From NCBI RefSeq assembly GCF_030382115.1, contig NZ_JAUDRJ010000003.1, forward strand, positions 5,504,319-5,544,563: a stretch of 40,245 bases of DNA. The letters are read 5' to 3'. Source of the DNA: Nostoc sp. GT001. GTDB taxonomy: Bacteria; Cyanobacteriota; Cyanobacteriia; Cyanobacteriales; Nostocaceae. Each line of letters starts with the position of its first letter. The stretch's first letter is position 1. Below, piece by piece: positions 9,684 to 18,275 of the stretch. The notes under the pieces are model-generated. The model was not told where the DNA came from, ran no database searches, and saw only the letters and a list, made by a program, of their open reading frames with translations. A program made the translations under genes and the position numbers.

Positions 9684-9786
9684 TATAGCAACGGACAGGG
9701 AGCTTAGGACAGCAATAAAATCACAAAGTACGCTGTTGAAGACGCATTTCCCGCAAACTGTCCTAACGGCTTTGGCAACTGCTATA
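9684..9786. repeat. Small palindromic MITE-like repeat
   Basis: About 103 bp with imperfect 29-nt terminal inverted repeats (9684-9712 versus 9758-9786). The outer 7 nt (TATAGCA) and inner 9 nt (TTAGGACAG) pair perfectly, with 20 of 29 positions matching overall. No coding content. Confidence 0.45.
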
Positions 9787-10240
9787 ACTCTTGTGGGGTG
9801 GGCATCTTGCCCGCCCAGTTTATGCAATTTAAATGTGGAACAGCTTACCAGATCCAAGATGTTCTCTCTGATGCGGACATCATCATGGATTGAGTAATTT
9901 GCAGCTCAGTTTTGGTAACAGTCCATCCGTAAGAGCTTAAAAGGATGTTTGAAAAGTGGTTGCGGGGTAAGGCGACAAATCAAGCTTGAGGACTGGCGAT
10001 CTTTTGCCCTTGACTACTCTAAATTTTGATTATCTTTTGCAGAAAAATATTTAATTGGGTCATCTGCTTGATCTTTGTCAATCGCAGAATTTTTCGGTCT
10101 ACTGAATTTGATTATCTTGTTTGATAACTGAATTTATCTAAGAATTGAGCTTTACTTTTTACAAATTTCTTCTATCTTTACAATACTTTTTTATCTCATA
10201 TTTTCAGTTATCAGATACTTTGGCGATAATGATAATTACT

Positions 10241-10258
10241 GTACTGTATTTACAGTAC
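10241..10258. promoter_or_regulatory. Perfect dyad, possible operator
   Basis: GTACTGTA-TT-TACAGTAC is a perfect 8-bp inverted repeat with a 2-bp spacer, 178 bp upstream of the GAF-GAF-GGDEF start codon. The symmetry fits binding of a dimeric regulator. I cannot name one; it does not fit the NtcA (GTA-N8-TAC) or the cyanobacterial LexA spacing. Confidence 0.35.
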
Positions 10259-10436
10259 TTTATCCAAAATTATTTGTGAGAACGCTTTTTAAGACTTAAT
10301 GGCAAAAGTCAGATGAAGAGAAGCGATCGCGTAACAAAGTTTCGCGATAATGGTTATAAACTAAGAAAAACTACGTTTTTATATCGTTGTAGCTGTATCT
10401 TTTCATCTTGAAAATATTACTGAAATTATACTTATA

Positions 10437-12221
10437 ATGTTGTACACAAGTTTACGTATTATTACGAGAGCATCTGCTAATCTACTCTGTAAGCTTTTAG
10501 GACAGCCTAGTGTTAGTAATTTAGAAACTCAACTCTATGATAAACAAGTTCAGATTCAGCAGCTAGAAGAGCAAGAAAGGGCGCTTTACCGAGTTATTAG
10601 CAAAATTCGAGCTTCTCTTGAATTAGAAACAATTTTTCGTACAGCCACTAAAGAAACTTGCAAGTTACTCCGAGTCGAACGGATTGCCGTTTATCGTTTC
10701 TATGAAAACTGGGGTGGAGAATTTGTCAGTGACTTTGAGTTTGCAGAGACTGGATGGGATGATGTAGAGACATTAGGAAAAAATACAGTTTGGAATGACT
10801 CTTATCTAAAAGAACATCAAGGTGGACGGTATCGTAATAATGAAACTTTAATTGCTTCAGATGTCTACGCAGCAGGCTTGTCTCAATGCCATTTAGAAAT
10901 TTTAGAACAGTTCCAGATTCAAGCTTATGCAACTGCACCAATATTTGTGGGAAAAAAACTGTGGGGAGTGCTTGCAGCTTATCAGCATTCACAGCCACAT
11001 GAATGGAAACAATTAGAAATTCAGTTTCTATCTCAGATTGCAACGCAGTTAGGATTTGCAGTTAAACAAGCAGAATTTTTAGCTCAAGCAGAACAAAAAG
11101 CAGCAGAACTGTATAAAGCAAATCAGCAGCAGGAGATTCTATTTAATTTAGTTGCTGAAATTCGTGAATCTCTGAATCTAGACACCTTGTTTAAGACTAC
11201 TGCACGAGAAATTCGTAAGGCTCTCCGTAGCGATCGCGTCAGTATCTTTCGATTTGACCCGGAATCGAACTATACCTCTGGTGAATTTGTCTCTGAGAAT
11301 GTCTTGCCTGACTACGATTCTACGATCACCATTAAGGTTAAGGATAATTGTTTTGCTGAAAACTATGCAGTTGCTTATCACCAAGGGCGTATACAGGTAT
11401 TATCAGATATTTATCAAGCTGGGCTAAAAGATTGCCACATTCAACTGTTAGAGCAATTTCAAATCAAGGCACAAATTGTTGCACCCCTAATGAAAGGAAA
11501 AACTTTATGGGGATTACTATGTGTTCATCAGTGCCATTGTTCGCGTGAGTGGAAAAAGTCGGAAATTCAATTTATCCACCAGTTAGCTGCTCAGTTTAAT
11601 GTAGCTTTAGAACATTCTGAGTTATTAGAGCAATTCCGCTCTCAAGCTAATCAACTTGCTCAAGCAAACAATGCTTTAGAACTAGCAAATTCTCAGTTAG
11701 AAAAACTTAGTAAGCTAGATGCTCTAACCCAAATCGCCAACCGTCATTGTTTTGATCAGTTTTTAGAGCAGGAATGGGATCGACTAAAACTAAGCGAAAA
11801 TTATTTATCTTTAATTATATTTGATATTGACTATTTCAAGGATTATAACGATTCTTATGGGCATTTAGCTGGTGATGAATGCTTAATACAAGTTGCTCAG
11901 GCAGCACAATCTGTATTAAAGCGTCCTACCGATCTACTAGCTCGTTATGGTGGTGAAGAATTTATTGTAATTTTGCCAAATACGAACGAATCAGGTGCGA
12001 TTAAAGTAACTAAGCTGATTCAAAAATCTATTCAAGAATTAAAGATTACCCATAAAAAGAAGAGTAACTTTCAATATTTTGTGACCGTCAGTTTAGGTGT
12101 GGCAATTCAAAAACCAACAGATAAAAGTTCAGCTCAAGACTTAATTAATGCAGCTGACAAAGCTTTGTATAAAGCTAAAGAACAAGGACGCAATCGGTGG
12201 GTTTGTGCTGCAAAATTCTAA
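10437..12221 (+). CDS. Cyanobacteriochrome-like GAF-GAF-GGDEF diguanylate cyclase
   Basis: 594 aa, predicted soluble. GAF1 about 50-215, GAF2 about 232-398, a short coiled coil, then GGDEF about 425-590. The cyclase looks active: GGEEF at 505-509, metal site FDIDYFK, and an inhibitory I-site R496-x-x-D499 at the correct spacing, so c-di-GMP synthesis with product inhibition is expected. Both GAFs have the bilin-lyase-type Cys-His at the canonical place (C151-H152 and C333-H334, each followed by a LEQFQI segment). GAF2 also has D303-N304-C305-F306, a DXCF motif exactly 28 residues before C333, the spacing of known blue/green DXCF cyanobacteriochromes. GAF1 has DSYL there and lacks the second cysteine. 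Chromophore binding is inferred. Start ATG, no clear Shine-Dalgarno. Confidence 0.88.
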   Translation: MLYTSLRIITRASANLLCKLLGQPSVSNLETQLYDKQVQIQQLEEQERALYRVISKIRASLELETIFRTATKETCKLLRVERIAVYRFYENWGGEFVSDFEFAETGWDDVETLGKNTVWNDSYLKEHQGGRYRNNETLIASDVYAAGLSQCHLEILEQFQIQAYATAPIFVGKKLWGVLAAYQHSQPHEWKQLEIQFLSQIATQLGFAVKQAEFLAQAEQKAAELYKANQQQEILFNLVAEIRESLNLDTLFKTTAREIRKALRSDRVSIFRFDPESNYTSGEFVSENVLPDYDSTITIKVKDNCFAENYAVAYHQGRIQVLSDIYQAGLKDCHIQLLEQFQIKAQIVAPLMKGKTLWGLLCVHQCHCSREWKKSEIQFIHQLAAQFNVALEHSELLEQFRSQANQLAQANNALELANSQLEKLSKLDALTQIANRHCFDQFLEQEWDRLKLSENYLSLIIFDIDYFKDYNDSYGHLAGDECLIQVAQAAQSVLKRPTDLLARYGGEEFIVILPNTNESGAIKVTKLIQKSIQELKITHKKKSNFQYFVTVSLGVAIQKPTDKSSAQDLINAADKALYKAKEQGRNRWVCAAKF

Positions 12222-12350
12222 GTCTAGTGACGAAGAATAGGGGTTCAAAAAGAGGGAGGGAGCAGGGGGATTGAAACCCTTACTCCACTTAGTTTTGCGG
12301 CAGGGTAGAAGAAGTATTCACCCTGCTACTGTGATTTTTCTGCCTCACTC

Positions 12351-12569
12351 CTAACCCACTTGCGGCTTGATGTAGGCGATCGCTTGTTTCCAAACGGTGG
12401 TTTGCTGGCTATTTTCATCAGCAATACAGATACACTGTGGATCTTGCCATAAAACCTTTCCTGTGAGTACATCCTGAGTCACCAGCTTTAACTCAACTGG
12501 CGTTGTTTGTTTAATCAGGTTTTGGACTTGTCTAATACTGGGTAAAGTGGTGTCAAATTCAGTAAGCAT
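12351..12569 (-). CDS. hfq: Hfq RNA-binding protein (cyanobacterial type)
   Basis: 72 aa starting MLTEFDTTLPS. It matches cyanobacterial Hfq throughout, including LKLVTQDVLTGKVLWQDPQC and the C-terminal WKQAIAYIKP. The reading frame extends 32 codons further upstream, but those residues do not resemble Hfq and would run into the dapF start, so I choose the ATG at 12567-12569. Cyanobacterial Hfq is a short Sm-fold protein; in Synechocystis it is needed for motility and binds the pilus ATPase PilB1 rather than showing strong sRNA binding (family knowledge). It diverges from dapF with about 70 bp between starts, a pairing I recall from other cyanobacteria. Confidence 0.92.
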   Translation of the reverse strand: MLTEFDTTLPSIRQVQNLIKQTTPVELKLVTQDVLTGKVLWQDPQCICIADENSQQTTVWKQAIAYIKPQVG

Positions 12570-12638
12570 TTTTAGTAAAGATGAACCTACAAGGCAAAAT
12601 AAAGAGTAACTAATCCTTGATAATTCATCCTTGAAGAA

Positions 12639-13478
12639 ATGGCAATCGAATTTACTAAGTATCATGGTCTAGGCAACGACTTTATTTTGATTGACAATCG
12701 CTCGTCATCGTTGCCTATAGTGACTCCAGAGCAAGCGATCGAGTTGTGCGATCGCCATTTTGGTATCGGTGCTGATGGTGTCATTTTTGCCCTCCCCGGA
12801 GAAAACGGCACTGACTACACCATGCGGATTTTTAATTCCGATGGTTCAGAACCAGAAATGTGTGGCAACGGCATTCGCTGTTTAGCTGGCTTTTTGGCAG
12901 ACTTAGAAGGCGAATCCCGAAATCAAGACTCATATCGCATTCATACTTTGGGTGGTGTAATGACTCCCCAACTCTTATCAGATGGTCAAGTTAAAGTAGA
13001 TATGGGTTTACCCAGGTTACTCGCTAGCGAAATTCCTACCACCCTTGTACCCAATGAAGAAAAAGTAATTTCTCAGCCGTTAGAGGTGGCGGGGCAAACT
13101 TGGGATGTCACCTGTGTAAATATGGGAAATCCTCACTGCATTACCTTTGTGGAAGATGTCGCAGCAATTGAGTTAGAAACCATCGGCCCAAAATTTGAGC
13201 ATCACCCAGCTTTCCCGCAACGCATAAATACTGAATTTATTCAAGTGGTACGCCGTGACTATTTGAAAATGCGGGTGTGGGAACGGGGTGCTGGGATTAC
13301 CTTAGCTTGTGGTACTGGTGCTTGTGCTTCTTTAGTAGCTGGAGTGTTAACCGGGAAATGCGATCGCATCGCCACTGTAGAATTACCAGGTGGTCCCTTA
13401 CAAATTGAATGGTCAGAAGTAGACCAACGGATTTACATGACAGGCCCGGCTGAAAAGGTATTCACTGGTAAACTGTAA
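12639..13478 (+). CDS. dapF: Diaminopimelate epimerase
   Basis: 279 aa. Interconverts LL- and meso-diaminopimelate in the lysine and peptidoglycan pathway, in the cytoplasm. The two catalytic cysteines sit in their signatures: C75 in MCGNGIRC and C224 in [10 protein letters not shown]. The protein is full length with the normal N-terminus ([11 protein letters not shown]). Start ATG at 12639. Transcribed divergently from hfq across a short shared promoter region. Confidence 0.97.
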   Translation: MAIEFTKYHGLGNDFILIDNRSSSLPIVTPEQAIELCDRHFGIGADGVIFALPGENGTDYTMRIFNSDGSEPEMCGNGIRCLAGFLADLEGESRNQDSYRIHTLGGVMTPQLLSDGQVKVDMGLPRLLASEIPTTLVPNEEKVISQPLEVAGQTWDVTCVNMGNPHCITFVEDVAAIELETIGPKFEHHPAFPQRINTEFIQVVRRDYLKMRVWERGAGITLACGTGACASLVAGVLTGKCDRIATVELPGGPLQIEWSEVDQRIYMTGPAEKVFTGKL

Positions 13479-13483
13479 CCGAC

Positions 13484-13545
13484 TTACTATTGGCATTACT
13501 CAAGTAGTAGTGCCATAGAAGCCTTGCAGCGATGTCTGCGGCGGG
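13484..13545 (-). pseudogene. Remnant of a second alkA 3' end
   Basis: Read on the minus strand, this stretch encodes IAARLLWHYYLSN, nearly identical to the last residues of the intact glycosylase (VAARLLWHYYLSN) that ends at 13950. Over 42 nt (about 13492-13533 versus 13957-13998) I count 34 identities. Only the tail survives. It abuts the end of dapF. Confidence 0.6.
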
Positions 13546-13949
13546 CTGTGCCATCGTTTCTTATAGTTATTTAATAATATTGCAACACATCCTTGGGTAA
13601 AGACGCGATGAATCGCGTCTCTACAATATGGTCTATTTATTGCATTATTTTGGCTCTTCAGTACTTATTATGCTAAATATCTTTGACAAAACCCTGAAAT
13701 CCTTATTTTTCAATATAATTCACATTATTTACTAATATTTTAGGGTTTAATCAATAATTTTGGCTTTTAACCTTATTTTTTAAACCAAATCTTGATGTTT
13801 AATTAATAATTTGGCATAACAAATACTGAAGAACCATTGATTTTCTGCCATTTATTAGTTTATATTTATTATACGAACTGCCAAGTGCGCCTTCTCTACG
13901 AGACACTACGTGAACGCGCAGCGTCTTGTAGAGAAGGGAGAAAGAGCAA
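13546..13949. other. AT-rich spacer with dispersed repeats between dapF and alkA
   Basis: No gene seen. Contents: a hairpin repeat (13571-13643) whose reverse complement resembles 1578-1643; a near-direct repeat GTTTAATYAATAATTTGGC at 13745-13764 and 13797-13815; and a hairpin at about 13893-13938 whose arms read CTTCTCTACGAG and CTTGTAGAGAAG. Confidence 0.5.
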
Positions 13950-14588
13950 TTATTTGGGATTACTTAGGTAATAGTGCCATAGAAGTCTTGCCGCAACTGC
14001 TCGCCACGGTCGCCAGTGCTGTGTCATGACTTCTAGTTGCACTGGTGTTGGACGCGTTGCCAAGTTTTTGAGTTTTTGTAGAGCGATCGCGATCGCTAAA
14101 TCGCCTTTAGGAAAGACATCAGGACGTTGCAACGCCATGAGCAAATAAATATCAACTGTCCAATCTCCGATGCCTTTGAGACGCTTTAACTCGGTTCTGA
14201 TAGCAGTTTCGTCCATTGTTTGGAGCTTGGTTAGGTCAAGCTGACCAGTTGCAACAGCATTCGCCAATCCACGACAGTATAAAATCTTTTGCCGACTGAA
14301 TCCAATCGCTCTTAATTGAACATCATCCAATATCAGAAAATTTTCTGGCGTCAGAGTTACAACAACCCCACAAAGTCTTGTAAATACAGCCTTTGCAGCC
14401 GCTAAGGAAACTTGTTGTTCGAGAATGATGCACAGAAGCGTTGCAAAACCCGGTTCTCTTGACCATATCGGTGGAGGCCCCAATGTCTCTAAAATCCGAG
14501 CCAAATCGCTATCAAGTTTGGCAAGCACCATTAAACCACGGGTCAAACTTTCTTCAGTTAACGATTCTAGTTCAGGTGTTTGAGTCAT
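13950..14588 (-). CDS. alkA: AlkA-like DNA-3-methyladenine glycosylase (HhH-GPD)
   Basis: 212 aa from the ATG at 14586-14588 (MTQTPELES). The open frame extends further upstream but only as antisense of the ada tail. HhH-GPD fold: the helix-hairpin-helix is LKRLKGIGDWTVDIYLL and the catalytic aspartate follows in FPKGDLAI. It removes alkylated bases such as 3-methyladenine, starting base-excision repair. It overlaps the end of ada by 17 bp on the same strand, so the two are almost certainly translationally coupled. It lacks the N-terminal domain of E. coli AlkA, as many bacterial members do. A decayed copy of its 3' end lies about 410 bp downstream. Confidence 0.9.
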   Translation of the reverse strand: MTQTPELESLTEESLTRGLMVLAKLDSDLARILETLGPPPIWSREPGFATLLCIILEQQVSLAAAKAVFTRLCGVVVTLTPENFLILDDVQLRAIGFSRQKILYCRGLANAVATGQLDLTKLQTMDETAIRTELKRLKGIGDWTVDIYLLMALQRPDVFPKGDLAIAIALQKLKNLATRPTPVQLEVMTQHWRPWRAVAARLLWHYYLSNPK

Positions 14589-15651
14589 CTTTGAGAAATT
14601 TCGATTCTTGTGTAAGCAGTTTTTGTTTGCGCTCAATTCCCCAGTGATAACCGCCAAGACTACCATCACTCCGCAGCACACGGTGACACGGTACAATCAG
14701 CGCTGTTGGATTAGCTCCACAAGCATTTGCCACTGCGCGGACTGCTTGGGGTTTGGCAATATCACAGGCGATATCAGTGTATGTACGCGTTTCGCCATAA
14801 GGAATTTTTTGTAATGCTTGCCAAACCTGTTTCTGAAATGCTGTCCCACGGACATCAAGTGGTAAATCAAGATGTGTTTCACCTCCTGCAATGAAGTCGA
14901 GGATTGCTTGTATCCAGTCTTTGTATATGTGGTCATTACGCACAATCTGGGCTTGGTGAAATTCTTGGTTCAAAATGTGTTCAAGCTTGTCTGCTTCATC
15001 ACCTAATTTTACGGCGCAGATACCCTTCTCTGTTGTTGCCACAAGCAAATATCCTAGTAAACATGGAGCGATCGCATAAACAATGCTAATTGTCTTTCCA
15101 GCTTGTTGGTAAGTCTTTGGTGTCATTCCTAATTGTTTAGGTGCTTTCTCATACAGTTGACTACTTGAACCATACCCCGTATCGTAAACTGCATCAGCAA
15201 TTTCTTCCCCCGACTGAAGACGCTGTTTCAATCGCTGGCTACGCAGCGCATCTGCATATTGAAAAGGCGATACGCCAATTATCTGCTTGAATATTCTTTG
15301 TAGGTAACTCGGACTCATTTCCACCTGAGAGCATAATTCTGAGAGGGTTGGAATGTGGTCAACTTGTGCTTCAATATATCGACATACTGCTAAGATTTTG
15401 GCTGTATTTGGAACTATTTCAGATTGTGGCTGACAGCGCTTACAAGCTCGAAAACCTGCAATTTCAGCATCTTGTACTGACTGGAAAAAACAAACTTGAT
15501 TCCGATTTGGTCTGCGACTAGGGCAAATCGGTCGGCAATAAATGCCTGTAGAGCGAACACCATAGAAAAACTTACCTTCAAAAGTGTAATCTCGATTGAG
15601 AACTGCTTGCCAGAACGTTTCTTCTAAAATTTGTGTCTGTTGTAATTGCAT
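14572..15651 (-). CDS. ada: Ada: methylphosphotriester sensor and O6-methylguanine methyltransferase
   Basis: 359 aa. The N-terminal zinc domain has the four cysteines C39, C43, C70 and C73; C39 (IYCRP) is the likely acceptor of methyl groups from phosphotriesters. An AraC-type helix-turn-helix pair lies at about 85-185. The C-terminal methyltransferase domain carries C322 in PCHRV, which takes the methyl from O6-methylguanine. All parts of an E. coli-type Ada are present, so it is probably both repair protein and activator of itself and alkA. The Shine-Dalgarno AAGGAG lies 6 nt before the ATG, one of the clearest in the window. It heads the ada-alkA operon. Confidence 0.96.
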   Translation of the reverse strand: MQLQQTQILEETFWQAVLNRDYTFEGKFFYGVRSTGIYCRPICPSRRPNRNQVCFFQSVQDAEIAGFRACKRCQPQSEIVPNTAKILAVCRYIEAQVDHIPTLSELCSQVEMSPSYLQRIFKQIIGVSPFQYADALRSQRLKQRLQSGEEIADAVYDTGYGSSSQLYEKAPKQLGMTPKTYQQAGKTISIVYAIAPCLLGYLLVATTEKGICAVKLGDEADKLEHILNQEFHQAQIVRNDHIYKDWIQAILDFIAGGETHLDLPLDVRGTAFQKQVWQALQKIPYGETRTYTDIACDIAKPQAVRAVANACGANPTALIVPCHRVLRSDGSLGGYHWGIERKQKLLTQESKFLKDDSNT

Positions 15652-16093
15652 TCATATCTCCTTAAATCTATTGCAAAGTATCCCCACTTTGGAGTGTTAA
15701 TTATTATTTTTTGTCTTTAGGTAAAACTAGATTAAATGTATTGATAAACTACTTTCTATCTGATTGTTGCGATCAAAGTTGATTATCTCAGTTTTTGAAT
15801 GTACCAACTCGTTGAAAGAGTGTTCACTACTCGATGAAACCGGGAACCTTAAATTAGGTCAACACAACGGAGTTTTTATGAGTGGTGGTATTTACCTGAT
15901 TCAGGCAAGAGACGCGATAAATCGCCGTCTTTACAATAATCAGTCCTTTGTAGAGACGGCGATTTATCGCGTCTTTCCGATCTAGGGCATGTCATCAAAA
16001 AACCTTATCCGAACCGTATTGACATATCCCCGATTTCATAAAATTTGTTGGGGATCTTGTTTCTTACAAATGATTCAGGGTAGGCAATTACTT
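15652..16093. other. Intergenic region upstream of ada
   Basis: No credible gene. It holds the ada promoter side, the strong hairpin repeat at 15910-15974, and a degenerate relative of the CCCCGACTT hairpin near 16027-16060. It ends at the inverted repeat of the IS630-type element. Confidence 0.45.
15910..15974. repeat. 27-bp hairpin repeat (GAGACGCGATAAATCGCCGTC family)
   Basis: Arms at 15910-15936 and 15948-15974 pair over 27 bp with a single G-T wobble, across an 11-nt loop. Shorter versions of the same GTAGAGACGCGATGAATCGCGTC motif occur near 1592-1619 and 13600-13625. A very stable structure, probably a dispersed Nostocales repeat. Confidence 0.7.
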
Positions 16094-16784
16094 ATACCAA
16101 TTCTTTATGAAGCTGCGCTAAATAAAGCCTCAAGAATAAAGTCGTAGGAAGTGAGAGAGGCAATCATGGAAGGTGTAATTTCTTTGAGGACATCAGTTAA
16201 CTTGTGCTGTAGTTGTGTGAGTGTTTTACAATTTTCCCATTGCAGTTTAGATTTGAGAAATTCCCAAAACCGCTCAATGGGGTTGAGTTCAGGAGAGTGA
16301 GGAGGTTGAAAGATCAACCACTTCATAGACTGTTTTATAGGCAAGTGAAAGCCCTAATTCGCTTTTAAGCCATTGTTGAATTTGACCATAGCTTTGAAAC
16401 CCAGATGCTTCCTGCAACCGCCTTTCTAAGCGTTCTAAGTCTGAACCACTGATACTCGGTGCTTTGCCGGGTGCATGTTTGACTTCCAGCAAGCCCCTTT
16501 TCCCTTCATCCTTATACTTTCTCACCCAACGAGTTATGGTTGCTTCATCACGCCCTAAACGTTCTGCCAACGTTCGCCTGCTGCTGACTTGACCACTCTT
16601 AAGCCAATAAAGCATTTGTAATCTTTCTTTGCTGCTTGCTGTTGTGGCATGTTTGAGAGCTTTCTCTAATTCTTTTTGGCTTTCTGATATCTCGACTTGG
16701 AATGGACGACTCATCACAAAATTACTCAATGCACTCATCTATCAGTTTGACGCAGTTTGGCGCATCTTCATACAGAATTGGTAT
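16094..16784 (-). mobile_element. IS630-family element, internally deleted
   Basis: Terminal inverted repeats TATACCAATTCTTTATGAAG (from 16093) and the complementary end finishing at 16784 pair with only a few mismatches, extending inward to the GCGC/TGCGC region. The CCAATTC...GAATTGG core is flanked by TA on both sides, the IS630 target duplication. About 690 bp remains of an element normally near 1.1 kb. It abuts the end of a truncated Uma2 gene. Confidence 0.8.
16105..16738 (-). pseudogene. IS630-family transposase, middle deleted and frameshifted
   Basis: The N-terminal fragment (16289-16738, 149 aa) has two helix-turn-helix units (AERLGRDEATITRWVRKY) and an IS630-type winged region ending at SLAYKTVYEV. 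The C-terminal fragment (16105-16344) keeps SPELNPIERFWEFLK with the last glutamate of the DDE triad. The aspartates are missing: roughly 110-150 codons are gone and the two parts are in different frames. It cannot be active by itself. Confidence 0.85.
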
Positions 16785-17131
16785 TACCAAATTTCTGCTA
16801 AATCTAAAACAAATCCTGGCAAAACATCTTCTCCCAATAGAGTTTTAGGACTTTGTAAAATCTCAACTTTTCGATTGGGACGATAAATTTCTACCTGCTG
16901 CTGTCCTCTATTAATTAACCATCCTAATCTTGCGCCATTCTCCATGTATTCCTTCATTTTGACTCGCGTTTTTTCTAAGGAATCACTTGGAGACATTAAC
17001 TCAACCACAAAATCGGGACACAAAGGAGCAAATCTTTCTTTTTCTGCTTCGATTAAAGCATTCCACCGTTTCATTTTCACCCAGGAAGCATCTGGAGAAC
17101 GCTCTGCACCGTTAGGAAAATCAAAAATCAA
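16784..17131 (-). pseudogene. Uma2-family (DUF820) nuclease, 5'-truncated
   Basis: 115 aa matching the C-terminal two thirds of Uma2 proteins: RSPDASWV, CPDFVVELMSPSD, LGWLINRGQQQVEIYRP and LPGFVLDL. These hold the PD-(D/E)xK-like core (D in RSPD, E in VVEL). About 75 residues are missing at the N-terminus, where the sequence runs into A-rich repeat sequence and then the end of the kinase gene. At the 3' end the stop codon is formed right at the edge of the IS630-type element. Compare the full-length relative at 28567-29157. Confidence 0.75.
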
Positions 17132-17150
17132 AAATCTAAAATTGGCAGGG

Positions 17151-18275
17151 TCAATTCCCGATTGGTAGTGTTATTTCAAACTCAGAGCCTTGTCCTAAAG
17201 TAGAATTTACTACCAAAGTACCTTCATGTTTTTCAACTATAATTTGTCGAGCGATCGCTAATCCTAATCCTGTGCCTTTGCCGACAAGTTTAGTAGTAAA
17301 TAAATGATCAAAAATTCGTTTTTTTACCTCATCATTCATCCCAATACCGTTGTCAGAGATTTTAATTTTTACATATTTATCGTTATGCACTGATGTTGTA
17401 ATAATAATCCGATTAATATTAGACTCGATCTCATTAAAGGTGTATCCTTGGTTAGATTCTTCTAAGGCATCAATGGCATTTGCTAGCAAATTCATAAATA
17501 CCTGATTGAGTTGCCCAGGAAAACATTCTACTTGGGGAATATCGCCGTAGTTGGTAATGACTTCAATTGCTGGATGTTGTTCATTAGCCTTCAGGCGATG
17601 TTTCAAAATTAAAATAGTGCTATCAATACCTTCATGGATGTTAAACGGAACTTTGTAATCCTTATCTGCACGTGAGAAAGTTCGCAAGCTAGTGCTGATA
17701 TTTTTAATGCGATCGCACCCCACGTCCATAGATTTAATCATTTTGGGTACGTCTTCTAGGAGATAATCAATCTCAATCTCCTGGGCATGTTGTTCAATTT
17801 CTGTTGTAGATGCGCCAGAACGGTACAATTGCAAGTGTTCAATAATATCTTCTAATCCCAACTTCGCTTCGTTGACGTTTCCAGCGATAAAGCCAATTGG
17901 GTTATTTATTTCGTGGGCGACACCTGCAACTAAATTCCCAAGGGCTGACATTTTTTCGCTTTGGACAATTTGTAATTGGGCTTTTTGTAAGTCTTCAATT
18001 GCTTGTTCTAGTTGTTGAGATTTTTGCTGGACGACAGCTTCGGCAGCTTTGCGATCGCTAATGTCTAAAATTAAACCATCCCAAACAATTGCACCATCCA
18101 CTTGCATCTCTGGGCGAGATGCCCCTTGCACCCATTTCATAGTTCCTGATGGCGTGATGATTTGCCATTCATGAACAAACGGTGTCAGATTTTGGGCAGA
18201 TTCCATCATTGCTTGCTCGATACCAGCAATATCATCGGGATGTTCTAGAGAACGAGGGTTTTCTTTGCTTGACAA
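17151..18275 (-). CDS. Histidine-kinase half of a frameshifted Ser/Thr-His hybrid kinase
   Basis: 374 codons in the frame +1 to the preceding 5' part. It begins inside a PAS domain (HPDD...WQIITPSG...LDISDRK), then a coiled coil, HisKA with the phosphoacceptor in GNLVAGVAHEINNP (H121 of this fragment), and a complete HATPase: N-box NLLANAID, G1 ISDNGIGM, G2 GKGTGLGLAIA. Autokinase activity looks intact. There is no receiver. The fragment's apparent start (TTG at 18275) is only the first usable codon after the frame change; the domain it opens is half a PAS. It is probably the 3' end of one 1947-codon gene starting at 22974. Confidence 0.85.
   Translation of the reverse strand: MSSKENPRSLEHPDDIAGIEQAMMESAQNLTPFVHEWQIITPSGTMKWVQGASRPEMQVDGAIVWDGLILDISDRKAAEAVVQQKSQQLEQAIEDLQKAQLQIVQSEKMSALGNLVAGVAHEINNPIGFIAGNVNEAKLGLEDIIEHLQLYRSGASTTEIEQHAQEIEIDYLLEDVPKMIKSMDVGCDRIKNISTSLRTFSRADKDYKVPFNIHEGIDSTILILKHRLKANEQHPAIEVITNYGDIPQVECFPGQLNQVFMNLLANAIDALEESNQGYTFNEIESNINRIIITTSVHNDKYVKIKISDNGIGMNDEVKKRIFDHLFTTKLVGKGTGLGLAIARQIIVEKHEGTLVVNSTLGQGSEFEITLPIGN

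Larger units (their letters stand above)
9541..10436. other. Long intergenic region with repeats and a palindrome
   Basis: Nearly 900 bp with no credible gene. It holds a small palindromic element (9684-9786), the single-arm copy of the GTGGGGTGGGC repeat (9791-9815), and a perfect 8-bp dyad at 10241-10258 upstream of the GGDEF gene. The last 400 bp are AT-rich and presumably include that gene's promoter. Confidence 0.5.

Noticed and set aside
12570..12665. N-terminal extension of hfq
   Set aside because: The extra 32 codons are open but unlike any Hfq and would overlap the dapF start; the internal ATG gives the normal length.
14589..14696. N-terminal extension of the alkA-like gene
   Set aside because: It is merely another frame of the ada 3' end; the family-like sequence starts at MTQTPELES.
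15764..15985. 73-codon plus-strand ORF upstream of ada
   Set aside because: Its second half is the inverted-repeat hairpin 15910-15974 translated; no Shine-Dalgarno or recognisable family.
18232..18275. Programmed ribosomal frameshift signal in the hybrid kinase
   Set aside because: No recognisable slippery heptamer or downstream structure in the overlap; a simple insertion explains it better.
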